A stretch of DNA of 64,000 nucleotides from Pantoea agglomerans (GCF_021397715.1 NZ_CP090207.1:868001-932000); one strand, 5' to 3'; positions 19,962 to 29,620 are shown, counted from the stretch's first letter. Numbers and translations: made by a program. The notes: generated from the sequence alone by a model not told the origin.

Positions 19962-21060
19962 ATGTTTGAAATCAACCCGGTCAAAAACCGTATTCAGGAC
20001 CTCAGTGAGCGCAGCGACGTTCTTCGGGGGTATCTTTGACTACGATGCCAAGAAAGAACGCCTCGAAGAAGTAAACGCCGAGCTGGAACAGCCAGACGTG
20101 TGGAATGAGCCGGAACGCGCCCAGGCACTGGGCAAAGAGCGCTCCTCGCTTGAAGCGATTGTTGACACGCTCGACCAGATGACGCAAGGGCTGGAAGATG
20201 TCCAGGGTCTGCTGGAGCTGGCCGTCGAGGCCGACGACGAAGAGACGTTCAACGAAGCGGTGGCTGAGCTGGATGGCCTTGAAAGCAAGCTGGGAGAACT
20301 TGAATTTCGCCGTATGTTCTCCGGTGAATACGACAGCGCTGACTGCTATATCGATCTGCAGGCGGGCTCTGGCGGCACCGAAGCGCAGGACTGGGCCAGC
20401 ATGCTGATGCGTATGTATCTGCGCTGGGCTGAATCCCGCGGTTTCAAAACTGAAATTATTGAAGAGTCTGAAGGCGAAGTGGCGGGCATTAAATCTGTGA
20501 CCATTCGCGTATCGGGCGACTACGCCTTTGGCTGGTTGCGTACCGAAACCGGCGTGCATCGCCTGGTGCGTAAGAGCCCGTTCGACTCAGGCGGTCGTCG
20601 TCACACCTCATTCAGCTCAGCCTTTATCTATCCGGAAGTGGATGACGATATTGATATCGACATCAACCCCGCCGATCTGCGCATCGACGTCTATCGCGCC
20701 TCCGGTGCAGGTGGTCAGCACGTTAACCGGACGGAATCCGCGGTACGTATTACCCACATTCCAACCGGCACCGTGACTCAGTGTCAGAACGACCGTTCTC
20801 AGCACAAGAACAAAGATCAGGCGATGAAGCAGATGAAGGCGAAGCTGTACGAGCTTGAGATGCAAAAGAAAAATGCTGAGAAACAGGCGCTGGAAGACAA
20901 CAAGTCTGACATCGGCTGGGGCAGCCAGATCCGTTCTTACGTGCTCGACGATTCGCGCATCAAAGATCTGCGTACCGGTGTGGAAACGCGCAACACCCAG
21001 GCGGTGCTGGACGGCGATCTGGATCGATTCATTGAAGCTAGTTTAAAAGCAGGGTTATAA
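19962..21060 (+). CDS. prfB: peptide chain release factor 2 (programmed +1 frameshift)
   Basis: RF2 ends translation at UGA and UAA. The gene is split: frame 0 runs 19962-20036 (25 codons), an in-frame UGA occupies 20037-20039, and the remainder continues from 20038 in the +1 frame to 21060, giving 365 aa as in E. coli. The codon-recognition tripeptide SPF is in KSPFDSGG and the peptidyl-hydrolysis motif is [10 protein letters not shown] continuous reading that starts at 19966 gives a false N-terminus. lysS follows after 9 bp in the same operon. Frameshifting makes RF2 synthesis self-limiting. Confidence 0.97.
20023..20040 (+). promoter_or_regulatory. prfB +1 frameshift site
   Basis: The sequence is CTT CGG GGG TAT CTT TGA C. 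CTT TGA is the slippery codon and in-frame stop, and the G-run three bases upstream acts as the internal Shine-Dalgarno element. In E. coli the element reads AGGGGG; here the first base is C, leaving GGGGG. Confidence 0.93.
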
Positions 21061-21069
21061 GGAACCGAC

Positions 21070-22590
21070 ATGTCTGAACAACAACCGCAGAGCGCTGACG
21101 CCGCACTTGAGTTAAACAACGAACTGAAAACGCGTCGCGAAAAGCTGAGCGCGCTGCGTGCCAATGGCGTGGCGTTTCCTAACGATTTCCGTCGCGATAC
21201 GCTCTCGAACCAGTTGCTGGAAAGCTATGGCGAGAAGAGCAACGAAGAACTGGAAGAGCTGGGCATCGAAGTAAGCGTGGCCGGACGCATGATGACGCGC
21301 CGTATCATGGGTAAAGCATCATTCGTGACCCTGCAGGATGTCGGCGGACGCATTCAGCTCTATGTTTCGCGTGACGATCTGGCTGAAGGGATCTACAACG
21401 AGCAGTTCAAAAAATGGGACCTCGGCGATATCCTCGGCGCGCGCGGCAAGCTGTTCAGGACCAAAACCGGCGAACTGTCGATTCACTGTTCTGAGCTGCG
21501 TCTGCTGACCAAAGCCCTGCGTCCGTTGCCGGATAAATTCCACGGCCTGGCCGATCAGGAAACCCGTTATCGCCAGCGCTACCTTGATCTGATCGCCAAC
21601 GACGAATCACGTAAAACCTTCAAAATTCGCTCGCAAATCATGGCCGGTATCCGTCAGTTCATGGTCAGCCGCGACTTTATGGAAGTGGAAACCCCGATGA
21701 TGCAGGTGATCCCGGGCGGTGCCTCTGCGCGTCCGTTCATCACCCATCACAATGCGCTGGACATTGATATGTACCTGCGTATTGCGCCTGAGCTCTATCT
21801 GAAGCGTCTGGTGGTCGGTGGCTTTGATCGGGTATTCGAGATCAACCGTAACTTCCGTAACGAAGGCATCTCGCCACGTCATAACCCAGAGTTCACTATG
21901 ATGGAACTCTATATGGCGTACGCGGATTACAAAGATCTGATTGAGCTGACCGAGAGCCTGTTCCGTACCCTGGCGCAGGATGTGCTGGGCACCACCGTGG
22001 TGCCGTATGGCGAGCATCAGTTCGATTTCGGCAAGCCATTTGAAAAACTGACGATGCGCGAAGCGATCAAAAAATACCGTCCGGAAACCGATCTGGCCGA
22101 TCTGGAAGACTTTGATAAAGCGGTAGCGATTGCTGAATCGCTGCACATTAAAGTTGAGAAGAGCTGGGGCCTGGGCCGTGTGGTCACAGAGATCTTTGAA
22201 GAGACCGCCGAAGCCCATCTGATTCAGCCGACCTTCATTACCGAATATCCGGCTGAAGTGTCGCCGCTGGCGCGCCGCAACGACCAGAACCCGGAGATCA
22301 CCGATCGCTTTGAGTTCTTCATCGGCGGCCGTGAAATCGGTAACGGCTTCTCCGAGCTGAATGATGCGGAAGATCAGGCGGAGCGTTTCCTGCAGCAGGT
22401 CAATGCCAAAGATGCCGGTGATGACGAAGCGATGTTCTACGACGAAGATTATGTCACCGCGCTGGAACATGGTCTGCCACCTACCGCCGGTCTCGGTATC
22501 GGTATCGACCGTATGGTAATGCTGTTTACCAACAGCCACACCATCCGTGACGTGATTCTGTTCCCGGCGCTGCGTCCGGGCAGCAAATAA
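21070..22590 (+). CDS. lysS: lysyl-tRNA synthetase (class II)
   Basis: Charges tRNA-Lys. At 506 aa it has the N-terminal OB-fold anticodon domain (about residues 60-150), class II motif 1 near [10 protein letters not shown], motif 2 in [15 protein letters not shown] and motif 3 in [11 protein letters not shown]. It follows prfB in the standard operon. A strong terminator ends the transcript 25 bp downstream. Confidence 0.97.
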   Translation: MSEQQPQSADAALELNNELKTRREKLSALRANGVAFPNDFRRDTLSNQLLESYGEKSNEELEELGIEVSVAGRMMTRRIMGKASFVTLQDVGGRIQLYVSRDDLAEGIYNEQFKKWDLGDILGARGKLFRTKTGELSIHCSELRLLTKALRPLPDKFHGLADQETRYRQRYLDLIANDESRKTFKIRSQIMAGIRQFMVSRDFMEVETPMMQVIPGGASARPFITHHNALDIDMYLRIAPELYLKRLVVGGFDRVFEINRNFRNEGISPRHNPEFTMMELYMAYADYKDLIELTESLFRTLAQDVLGTTVVPYGEHQFDFGKPFEKLTMREAIKKYRPETDLADLEDFDKAVAIAESLHIKVEKSWGLGRVVTEIFEETAEAHLIQPTFITEYPAEVSPLARRNDQNPEITDRFEFFIGGREIGNGFSELNDAEDQAERFLQQVNAKDAGDDEAMFYDEDYVTALEHGLPPTAGLGIGIDRMVMLFTNSHTIRDVILFPALRPGSK

Positions 22591-22614
22591 CCATCACGCA
22601 TAATACCTGACAGA

Positions 22615-22660
22615 CTGCACCCCAAAGGCGGAACTCCGCTGAGTAGGGTGCAGTTTTTTT
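22615..22660 (+). terminator. Rho-independent terminator of prfB-lysS
   Basis: CTGCACCC (22615-22622) pairs with GGGTGCAG (22646-22653) and is followed by seven T residues (22654-22660). Confidence 0.9.
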
Positions 22661-23318
22661 ATCCTGCGCCAAAAGTCTGACAGCTGTCGCTCTTCCAGCC
22701 ACTGCTTTTATCTCACCCGTTCGAATTCATTATCCTGACACACTCCGATACACTATTTTACAGCACTAGTCTTTTTCTCATTAACTCCAATTAAAATCCG
22801 CAAAGTTATGCTTTTTTAACAGTCAGTTAAACTGGACCCTGCACTTTTTGCGTTCGCTTATACACCGCGCTTAATGGTAATAACGCGCGATCAATCGCTG
22901 ACTTTATGCGCTAAATGAAACCTATACAAAAATAATTACAATTTAATTCTATGCGAATCAGAAAAAGAGATCATTGCTTTAGCGTTAATGAATGGTCTGA
23001 TGATTTCATCCTGATTTTAGATTGAGTGTTATAAAAAAGGCTTATCTGAATGGATGCTGCTTTCGAAGGCCGGTTAACCTAATTCATTAATACAGAAAGA
23101 AATTAAAGCGAATAATATCATCATGAAAAAATAAGATATTCGGAATTAAATAATAAACGCTCCAGATTGGTAATTAATGTTAATAATGAAATAGCACTTT
23201 TAGATCAAGATAAAAAATGGCAAAAAACATAGGATAAATTGCGAGTGAAAACTCAGGAGTAATTGTCTTTAAGTGGTGTCACCTCAAATAATAATAAACA
23301 ATTCATAGGATGAATTAG
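22661..23318 (+). other. A+T-rich intergenic region upstream of the LuxR-type gene
   Basis: This 658-bp stretch has no convincing gene. It is markedly richer in A+T than the backbone, with many TAAT and ATTA words, especially from 22900 on. It marks the left edge of the fimbrial island and probably holds the promoter of the LuxR-type gene; the only clear signal is AGGATG before its ATG. Confidence 0.6.
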
Positions 23319-23876
23319 ATGAAGAATGAGATCTTTATTCTCGGTAATAACGAGATGTTAATGCTTGGATTAAATGAACTTACAAGGAATTTTACAGGTA
23401 AAAAGGGACTGTTCTCTGTCCGACGTGTCACTCTGATTGAGCTTATGCATATAGATGCCAGCTATAAAACCAGGAAGAAACAGAGTATTGCTATCGTTCC
23501 TGCACATCTCAAGGACGTTATTCATATCTTTGCCGGTATGGAGCATATCAGGCTGGTCCCCAGCAATATCAGTTTGTTTGCATTCTCGTCGCTGCTTAGC
23601 GAAGTCGTGTTCTCTGATGCAGGCGCAAATCGGCCAGGATCGAACGATGCACTTTTCCTGACGGCGAAGGAGAGACGCTATTGTTACCTGGTCTACAATG
23701 GCATTTCGAATAAAAAAATCGCCTGCTATTTCCAGTGCACAGAGAAAAACATCAGCTATCTGAAAAGAAAGATAATGTCGAAGTGGCAATGCAAAAATAG
23801 CCTCGATTTCTACAAGACGATAAATTATTTTTACGGTGATAATGACACGATTTTTGGCTTAAACAGCGCCGGATAG
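23319..23876 (+). CDS. LuxR-type helix-turn-helix regulator (orphan, next to fimbrial operon)
   Basis: A 185-aa protein with a C-terminal LuxR/GerE-type DNA-binding domain (about residues 112-170; LTAKERRYCYLVYNG then NKKIACYFQCTEKNISYLKRKI). The N-terminal 110 residues look like a degenerate receiver-like fold: FILGNNEMLMLGL resembles a response-regulator start, but I see no clear phospho-acceptor Asp. Low G+C and rare codons suggest transfer. It lies 1.2 kb upstream of the fimbrial operon in the same direction and is the likely island regulator, as with FimZ or other LuxR-type fimbrial regulators. The target is inferred. Confidence 0.72.
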   Translation: MKNEIFILGNNEMLMLGLNELTRNFTGKKGLFSVRRVTLIELMHIDASYKTRKKQSIAIVPAHLKDVIHIFAGMEHIRLVPSNISLFAFSSLLSEVVFSDAGANRPGSNDALFLTAKERRYCYLVYNGISNKKIACYFQCTEKNISYLKRKIMSKWQCKNSLDFYKTINYFYGDNDTIFGLNSAG

Positions 23877-25099
23877 CACGACCGCTTGCAAGCCTGAATG
23901 TGTGTTATAGGAAGCATGAACTGTAAAAAACAATGGAAGCGTAGAGCGCGAGCATAACCCAGGCGCCATCAACCTCATCATTACAGGCCTGGCCGCATGA
24001 CATCATGGCCAGCCTGATTCTCTCTTACTGCTGAACATCCTCTCTGACCGTTAACCCCTGATGCGCACTAAAGGCAGAATCCTTTCCGTCTCTGAGCGTA
24101 AAAGGCGATGTTGCCTGGCCTCAACTCAGATTGCCGCATGCTATGTTGCTACGCCGCTAATCAACGGACTTCGCCCTGTTAAGACGAGCTGACCTGCACG
24201 TCTGGCTGTAGCGCGCATCCTGTTATTCCTGAAATAGCTCGCACTCAGCTGCCAAAAAAGTGCAATGAAACGCGGTGATTATCTTTTCCTTCTGAACTGC
24301 TATTTCTGAACGCGGAGCCAGCCCGGCTGAAACTGCGTCACCTCAACCGTACGGCAACCTCGTCTGATTATTAACGACCGTTTCGTCAGCGCATAGGCTG
24401 GCGCTCAGCTTCCTAATCCCTTTGGTGCGGTTTTACACTTCGCTCATAAACCCGAGCGTCCTTTTCCGGATAGCAGATACGGATGACTAATGCTGAACCC
24501 TCGGTCTGACCAGAGGGAGTCTGTCTCTGACTTTTAGCTGATTAACACAAACTCCTGCCTTTGAGCTTTTATCTTCTACCTCTTTTTATGTATAAAAGAG
24601 CACGGAAGCGATCTCGCTATGCCACTTTCCTTGTTATGCTGAACATTAATGGTGCATCGGTCGGCCGTTAATTTCCCCCTGTAACCTGCGTTTCGGGAAT
24701 ACTCCTCTCATTAACGCCGCTTTCACCCTGAATAAAGCGTTCTTCATCGCGCGAAACCTCCTAAAAGAAACTAATCATCATTTAAATTTTAATTAACAAC
24801 TTACCTCAATGAAAATACGGGTTTTTAGGCCTTTCAAGTCTCATTTGACAATGAAGTGGTTAGCCTGAATAGCATTGATTTGGATGATTCTCACTAAGAT
24901 TGTTATTTCATTCTCTTTTTTGTAAAGGTATAAATGCCTCCGTCAGCAAGCGGGTAAAGAAATGTATAGATACATATACGAAGCCTTACTCCTGCACCGA
25001 ATATAAACAAACATGGCTCATAAAAAATGGGTCGGTTTTTTTATGTAACAACGCGAAGTGTACGCATAAGTAAATAAATTTAATTTAAGGATGATATAA
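23877..25099 (+). other. 1.2-kb non-coding region before the fimbrial operon
   Basis: No open frame with coding character is visible in either direction. The best short frame (24061-24192, 43 codons) is basic and has no ribosome site. The central part (24000-24750) is pyrimidine-rich on the plus strand and of backbone-like composition, whereas the last 350 bp are A+T rich and probably contain the pilin promoter (TTGACA at 24845-24850 is one -35 candidate, with a poor -10). It may be a long regulatory leader, a decayed gene or a small-RNA locus. I saw no inverted repeat pair marking an invertible switch. Confidence 0.5.
24996..25042 (+). terminator. terminator-like leader hairpin before the major pilin gene
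   Basis: GGCTCA (25015-25020) pairs, with two G-T wobbles, with TGGGTC (25028-25033), and the flanking ACCGA (24996-25000) can pair with TCGGT (25032-25036, partly competing). Seven T residues follow (25036-25042), 57 bp before the pilin ATG. It could be an attenuator or simply the end of an upstream transcript. Confidence 0.4.
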
Positions 25100-25639
25100 A
25101 TGAAAAAGATTCAACTGGCGATGATTATGGGTATGGTTCTGGCAAGCGGCAGCGTATTTGCAGCGGATCAGGGTCACGGTACTGTGCAATTCAAAGGCGA
25201 AATCATTGACGCACCTTGCTCAATCACTGCTGATACTGTTGAGCAGACTGTTGACCTGGGTCAGGTTTCAAGTTCAGTGCTGGCTAAAGGCGGCAAATCT
25301 TCACCTAAAGCATTCAACATCAAACTGGAAGATTGTACGATCACTACCCAGAAAACTGTAACCGCTACCTTCACCGGTAAAGGCGCTACTTTTGATACCA
25401 CTTCTTCACTGCTGGCTCTGGCTGGTTCAGCTGCAGGCGCAGGTATCGCTATTACTGATGACAACAGCAGCGTCATTAAGCTGGGTACTGCGAGCACCCC
25501 TTACAACTTAACTACTGGTACGACTGAAGCTGAACTGCGTTACTCTGCTTACCTGCAGGGTGCAGCTGATAACACCGCTACCCCAATTGTTCCTGGTGAA
25601 TTCACCAGCGTAGCTAACTTCACTTTAGCTTACGAATAA
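25100..25639 (+). CDS. major fimbrial subunit (MrpA/FimA-like pilin)
   Basis: A 179-aa type 1-like pilin that would form the fimbrial rod. Signal peptide residues 1-22 (cut after SVFA), then AADQGHGTVQFKGEIIDAPC with the first of the two disulfide cysteines; the second is in LEDCTI. The beta-zipper C-terminus ends in FTLAYE with the penultimate tyrosine used by the chaperone. It is the first gene of a nine-gene operon in MR/P order (pilin, minor pilin, usher, chaperone, minor pilins, adhesin). A 13-bp hairpin follows, as often seen after abundant pilin messages. Confidence 0.92.
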   Translation: MKKIQLAMIMGMVLASGSVFAADQGHGTVQFKGEIIDAPCSITADTVEQTVDLGQVSSSVLAKGGKSSPKAFNIKLEDCTITTQKTVTATFTGKGATFDTTSSLLALAGSAAGAGIAITDDNSSVIKLGTASTPYNLTTGTTEAELRYSAYLQGAADNTATPIVPGEFTSVANFTLAYE

Positions 25640-25651
25640 TAGTCTGTATTT

Positions 25652-25681
25652 AATAAACAGGCGGTTCGCCGCCTGTTTATT
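25652..25681 (+). terminator. intercistronic hairpin after the major pilin
   Basis: A perfect 13-bp stem (25652-25664 with 25669-25681) closes a TTCG tetraloop; the tail is TATTCAAT and lacks a T-run. It is probably a partial terminator or a 3-prime stabiliser that keeps pilin mRNA above the levels of downstream genes. Confidence 0.75.
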
Positions 25682-25733
25682 TATTCAATGCTTCACGCAT
25701 TATGAATTTAATAAGCACCGGGTGACGATTAAT

Positions 25734-26267
25734 ATGAGAATTTTTTTAATCTCTCTATTTTCCCTTGCGGTACTGAGCCAGTTTTCGGTAGCGAATGCCG
25801 CCGGGCAGGGACATGGTAAAGTACAAATGCAGGGGATGATAATAGATACGCCCTGTGCCATTTCGGCTGAAAGTCTGGATCAAAGTATCGATCTGGATGT
25901 TTTACCTGTGAGCACCATAGTCAATGAAGGTGTCGGACCTGCGCAACCCTTTACCATCAAGCTCAGTAATTGCTCACTGGAATCCTCACTTAAAAACAAA
26001 AATGACTGGTCAAAGTTTTCCATTGCATTCGATGGAAATACGACTAATGGAGACCTGTTCAGTACGAGTGGTGAGGCCAATGGCGTAGGTCTGCAGATTT
26101 CTGATAAAGCCGGAAATATTGCCGTGCCAGGACAGGCTATGCCTGAGAATAGTATTACACCTGGCAGTATGACAATAAATTATAACTTACGTTTAATGGC
26201 AGACCAGAATACAGTTCGGGCTGGCAACTTCCAGAGCACTATACGCTTCAGAATGGATTATTACTGA
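25734..26267 (+). CDS. minor fimbrial subunit (MrpB-like)
   Basis: A 177-aa pilin-family protein; signal peptide about residues 1-22 (cut near ANA), then GQGHGKVQMQGMIIDTPC, which parallels the major pilin, the second cysteine in LSNCSL and the C-terminus FRMDYY. In MR/P fimbriae the equivalent MrpB is thought to be an anchor or terminator at the rod base. I chose the ATG at 25734 (GGGTGA eight bases upstream) over the GTG at 25722. Its stop overlaps the usher ATG by one base. Confidence 0.87.
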   Translation: MRIFLISLFSLAVLSQFSVANAAGQGHGKVQMQGMIIDTPCAISAESLDQSIDLDVLPVSTIVNEGVGPAQPFTIKLSNCSLESSLKNKNDWSKFSIAFDGNTTNGDLFSTSGEANGVGLQISDKAGNIAVPGQAMPENSITPGSMTINYNLRLMADQNTVRAGNFQSTIRFRMDYY

Positions 26268-28786
26268 TGAAGGGATCTCATAAAAATTTACCCCTGCCAA
26301 TAATAACAAGTAAAATACGGCCACTGGTTATCAGTATAATATTGGCTCTGGGAACGAGTTCTTACGCAAGAGCCGCAGGTAATCAGGATATACAGTTCAA
26401 TACAGACGTACTGGATGTAAAAGATCGCGAACACATTGACCTGAGCCATTTTGCCCGTGCCGGATATGTGATGCCGGGTAAGTACCATATGATGCTGCGG
26501 GTCAATCGCCACGAATTTAATGAAATTGATGTGGTTTTTCAGGTTCCGGCCAACGATCCTAAAGGCAGTGAACCCTGTATTACGCCAGAGATTGCTAACC
26601 AGATTGGCCTCAAAGATAAAATGAAAGGGCAGCTCGTCTGGCTGAATAACAATACCTGCTTAGATATTTCTTCGCTGCCGGGTGCCCAGGCAACGGGTAA
26701 TCTGGCGGACAATGCGCTCGATATTTCGATCCCGCAAGCCTATATCGAATATATCGCTGACAACTGGGATCCCCCGTCACGCTGGGATGAAGGCATCCCA
26801 GGCGGCATACTGGATTACAGTGTTAACGCCAGGAACAGCCGCACCTCGGATGTGGGAAAAAATGAGCAGGATGTCAGTGGTAATGGTGTGGTCGGCCTTA
26901 ATGCCGGACCCTGGCGCCTGCGCGGCGACTGGCAGGGCTATTACAACCACACAACGGGATTAAAAGAACCGTCTCAGCATACGTTACGCATGAGTCGCTA
27001 CTATATGTATCGGGCTATCGGCGCGCTGCGGGCCAAGCTCACCCTGGGGGAAAACTATCTCTATTCAGATATTTTCGATAGTTTTCGTTTCACCGGGGCG
27101 AGCCTGGTATCTGACGACAGTATGCTGCCGCCGAACCTTCGTGGTTATGCGCCGGAGGTCAGTGGTGTCGCAAAAACGGACGCTAAGGTCACGGTTTCAC
27201 AACAGGGACGGGTTATCTATGAAACCCAGGTACCCGCAGGGCCGTTTCGTATTCAGGATCTTAGCTCTGCTGTTTCCGGTACCCTGGATGTGCAGATTAA
27301 AGAGCAGGATGGCAGCGTTCGAACCTTTCAGGTCAATACCGCGAACATCCCTTATCTGACGCGTCCTGGCATCGTTCGCTACAAGATGGCATTAGGTAAA
27401 CCTTCTGACTATCTGCGGCACAGTCGTGGTCCGAATTTCGCCAGCAGTGAGTTTTCCTGGGGGATCAATAATGGCTGGTCGCTTTATGGCGGGGCGATCA
27501 TTGGCGGTGATTATAATGCGCTATCCACCGGGGTGGGACGTGATCTGCTGGCGTTTGGCGCACTCTCGGTCGATGTGACTCAGTCCCGGGCGCGTTTGCC
27601 GGATCAGGGCAACCTGACGGGTGAATCTTATCGTCTCAGCTATTCGAAGCGCTTTGAAGAGATTAGCAGTCAGGTTACTTTTGCCGGCTACCGCTTTTCC
27701 GAACGTAACTACCTGAGCATGTCTCAGTATCTTGACTTACGTTATCTTGGAAACAGCAATGGGCAGGGCAAAGAACTGTACACGATCACCTTCAATAAAC
27801 AATTTGAAGATTTGGGTCTTAGCGGTTATTTAAACTATAGCCATCAGACTTACTGGGATCAGCCTGCCAACGACAACTATACGATGTCTCTGGCAAAGTA
27901 CTTTGATTTTATGCGTCTTAAAAATCTGAGTATTAACCTGACGGCGTACCGGTCAGTTTATGATCATGCTAATGATGATGGCGCTTATCTGACGCTCAGT
28001 ATTCCCTGGGGGAATACCGGTTCAATAAGCTATGACAGCCAGTATTACAACAGTAAAACATCGCATACGGTCAGTCTTTATAATCGTATCGACAGTAACA
28101 GTAATTATCAGCTTAGTACGGGCATTGATTCAAACAGTGACGGCAATGTCAGTGGTTATTATACCCATGATGGCGACCTGACGAGTATGACTGCCAATGC
28201 CAGCTATAGCAGTAACCAGTATAATTCTTTTGGTGTCTCTCTGCAGGGTGGGGTAACGGCCACCGGTAATGGGGTTGCGTTACACCGCATCGGCACATTA
28301 GGCGGAACACGAATGATGCTGGATACCGGTGGGGTGAAAAATGTTCCGCTGGTAGGTAACGGCGGTGTCAGCCACAGTAACATGTTCGGTAAAGCAGTCA
28401 TCAGCGATCTTAATAGTTATTACCGCAGCAGCGTTCGGGTTGACCTGGATAAACTGGCCGATAATGTCGATGCACCTCGCTCAGTCGTGCAGTCCTCATT
28501 AACCGAAGGCGCTATTGGTTACCGTAAATTAGGCATCGTTGCCGGGCAGAAAGCGATGGCGATTGTGAAACTGGCTGATGGTTCCTCACCTCCGTTTGGC
28601 GCGACAATTGAAAATAAAGATGCTTATCAGACGGGTATTATTAATGATGATGGCAGCGTCTGGTTGACGGGAATTAATGCCGGCGAAGTGATGAAGGTGA
28701 AATGGGACGGTAAAGAGCAGTGCCATGTCACTTTGCCTAAGGTATTACCCCCATTAACCAGTGCATTACTGCTTCCTTGCGAATAA
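26267..28786 (+). CDS. fimbrial outer-membrane usher (MrpC/PapC family)
   Basis: An 839-aa outer-membrane assembly platform. After the signal peptide (about residues 1-36) comes the PapC N-terminal domain (QFNTDVLDVKDREHIDLSHF), then the 24-strand barrel with the plug domain in the middle (GYAPEVSGVAKTDAKVTV and GPFRIQDL are usher signatures) and two C-terminal beta-sandwich domains (GFxATIENK-like FGATIENKDAYQTGIINDDG and the CHVTLP cysteine pair). Pilin-chaperone complexes dock on the N-terminal domain. It is intact, so the fimbriae are likely to be assembled. Confidence 0.94.
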   Translation: MKGSHKNLPLPIITSKIRPLVISIILALGTSSYARAAGNQDIQFNTDVLDVKDREHIDLSHFARAGYVMPGKYHMMLRVNRHEFNEIDVVFQVPANDPKGSEPCITPEIANQIGLKDKMKGQLVWLNNNTCLDISSLPGAQATGNLADNALDISIPQAYIEYIADNWDPPSRWDEGIPGGILDYSVNARNSRTSDVGKNEQDVSGNGVVGLNAGPWRLRGDWQGYYNHTTGLKEPSQHTLRMSRYYMYRAIGALRAKLTLGENYLYSDIFDSFRFTGASLVSDDSMLPPNLRGYAPEVSGVAKTDAKVTVSQQGRVIYETQVPAGPFRIQDLSSAVSGTLDVQIKEQDGSVRTFQVNTANIPYLTRPGIVRYKMALGKPSDYLRHSRGPNFASSEFSWGINNGWSLYGGAIIGGDYNALSTGVGRDLLAFGALSVDVTQSRARLPDQGNLTGESYRLSYSKRFEEISSQVTFAGYRFSERNYLSMSQYLDLRYLGNSNGQGKELYTITFNKQFEDLGLSGYLNYSHQTYWDQPANDNYTMSLAKYFDFMRLKNLSINLTAYRSVYDHANDDGAYLTLSIPWGNTGSISYDSQYYNSKTSHTVSLYNRIDSNSNYQLSTGIDSNSDGNVSGYYTHDGDLTSMTANASYSSNQYNSFGVSLQGGVTATGNGVALHRIGTLGGTRMMLDTGGVKNVPLVGNGGVSHSNMFGKAVISDLNSYYRSSVRVDLDKLADNVDAPRSVVQSSLTEGAIGYRKLGIVAGQKAMAIVKLADGSSPPFGATIENKDAYQTGIINDDGSVWLTGINAGEVMKVKWDGKEQCHVTLPKVLPPLTSALLLPCE

Positions 28787-28823
28787 AGCAGCGCTGAAAA
28801 GATAAAAAATTTAAGAGAGAGTT

Positions 28824-29573
28824 ATGATGAATATTAAAATTTTATCCTCCCTGATGGCAGGTTTATTACTTGGCTGTGCTGTCATGCCACAGGCCAATGC
28901 GGCCATTGCGCTGGACCGTACCCGCGTCATTTTTGATGGCGGAAAAAATTCGACCAGCCTGAATATCAGCAATAAAAATAAAGAACTTCCCTATCTGGCC
29001 CAGGGCTGGATAGAGGATGCCAACGGGAATAAAATAGATTCGCCGTTAATCGTACTTCCGCCGCTGCAGCGTCTGGACCCCTCGGCCAAAAGCCAGGTCA
29101 AAATCCAGTCGTTACCCGCGATTAACCTGCTGGCTCAGGATAAAGAGACGCTTTATTATTTTAATCTCAGGGAAATTCCACCGCGTACCAATAAAGCCAA
29201 TACATTACAGATAGCATTGCAGACCAGAATAAAATTATTTTATCGTCCCGCCACTTTGATTAAGACTTCTGCGGAGATGATCAATGTCTGGAAAGATAAA
29301 ATTACCCTGACGCGTGAAGGCAATAAATATCGCATCAACAATAATACGCCTTACTTTTTTAATGTCGCCGCGGTGGGTAATGGCAGTAAAGATCTGGCTG
29401 AAATTAAGCCGTTGACGATTGCGCCGCAGAGCAGCGAAACCCTCTCTGTGAGTGCAGATCAGATGGGTAATTCACCCGATATTACCTTTATCAATGATTA
29501 CGGTGGCCGGCCAAAACTGCATTTCCGCTGCAGTGGATCAACCTGCAACGTAGGTGAATATAAAGAAGGCTAA
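28824..29573 (+). CDS. periplasmic fimbrial chaperone (MrpD/PapD family)
   Basis: A 249-aa two-domain immunoglobulin-like chaperone that donates its G1 strand to pilin subunits. Signal peptide about residues 1-26 (cut after ANA); the conserved Arg of the subunit-binding cleft is in DRTRVIFDGG and the Lys in RIKLFYRP; YYFNLREIPP is the PapD-type signature. A cysteine pair (FRCSGSTC) near the C-terminus is shared with some members. Either ATG at 28824 or 28827 is possible; GAGAGAG upstream fits the second slightly better. The LLLGC in the signal is not taken as a lipobox. Confidence 0.93.
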   Translation: MMNIKILSSLMAGLLLGCAVMPQANAAIALDRTRVIFDGGKNSTSLNISNKNKELPYLAQGWIEDANGNKIDSPLIVLPPLQRLDPSAKSQVKIQSLPAINLLAQDKETLYYFNLREIPPRTNKANTLQIALQTRIKLFYRPATLIKTSAEMINVWKDKITLTREGNKYRINNNTPYFFNVAAVGNGSKDLAEIKPLTIAPQSSETLSVSADQMGNSPDITFINDYGGRPKLHFRCSGSTCNVGEYKEG

Positions 29574-29620
29574 TCCTGCGCTGTGCAGGATAGCAAGCAA
29601 GAACCAATCAGGAATTGCAT

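Noticed and set aside
19966..21060. Uninterrupted prfB frame starting at 19966
   Set aside because: Its first 24 residues are an out-of-frame reading of the true N-terminus; the ATG at 19962 with the +1 shift at 20036 restores the RF2 sequence.
24061..24192. 43-codon ORF in the long gap before the pilin operon
   Set aside because: No ribosome site, no recognisable feature, and such a length is expected by chance.
22661..25099. Invertible fimbrial promoter switch
   Set aside because: I found no paired short inverted repeats flanking a promoter-size segment and no FimB/FimE-type recombinase; XerD at 16375 is housekeeping.
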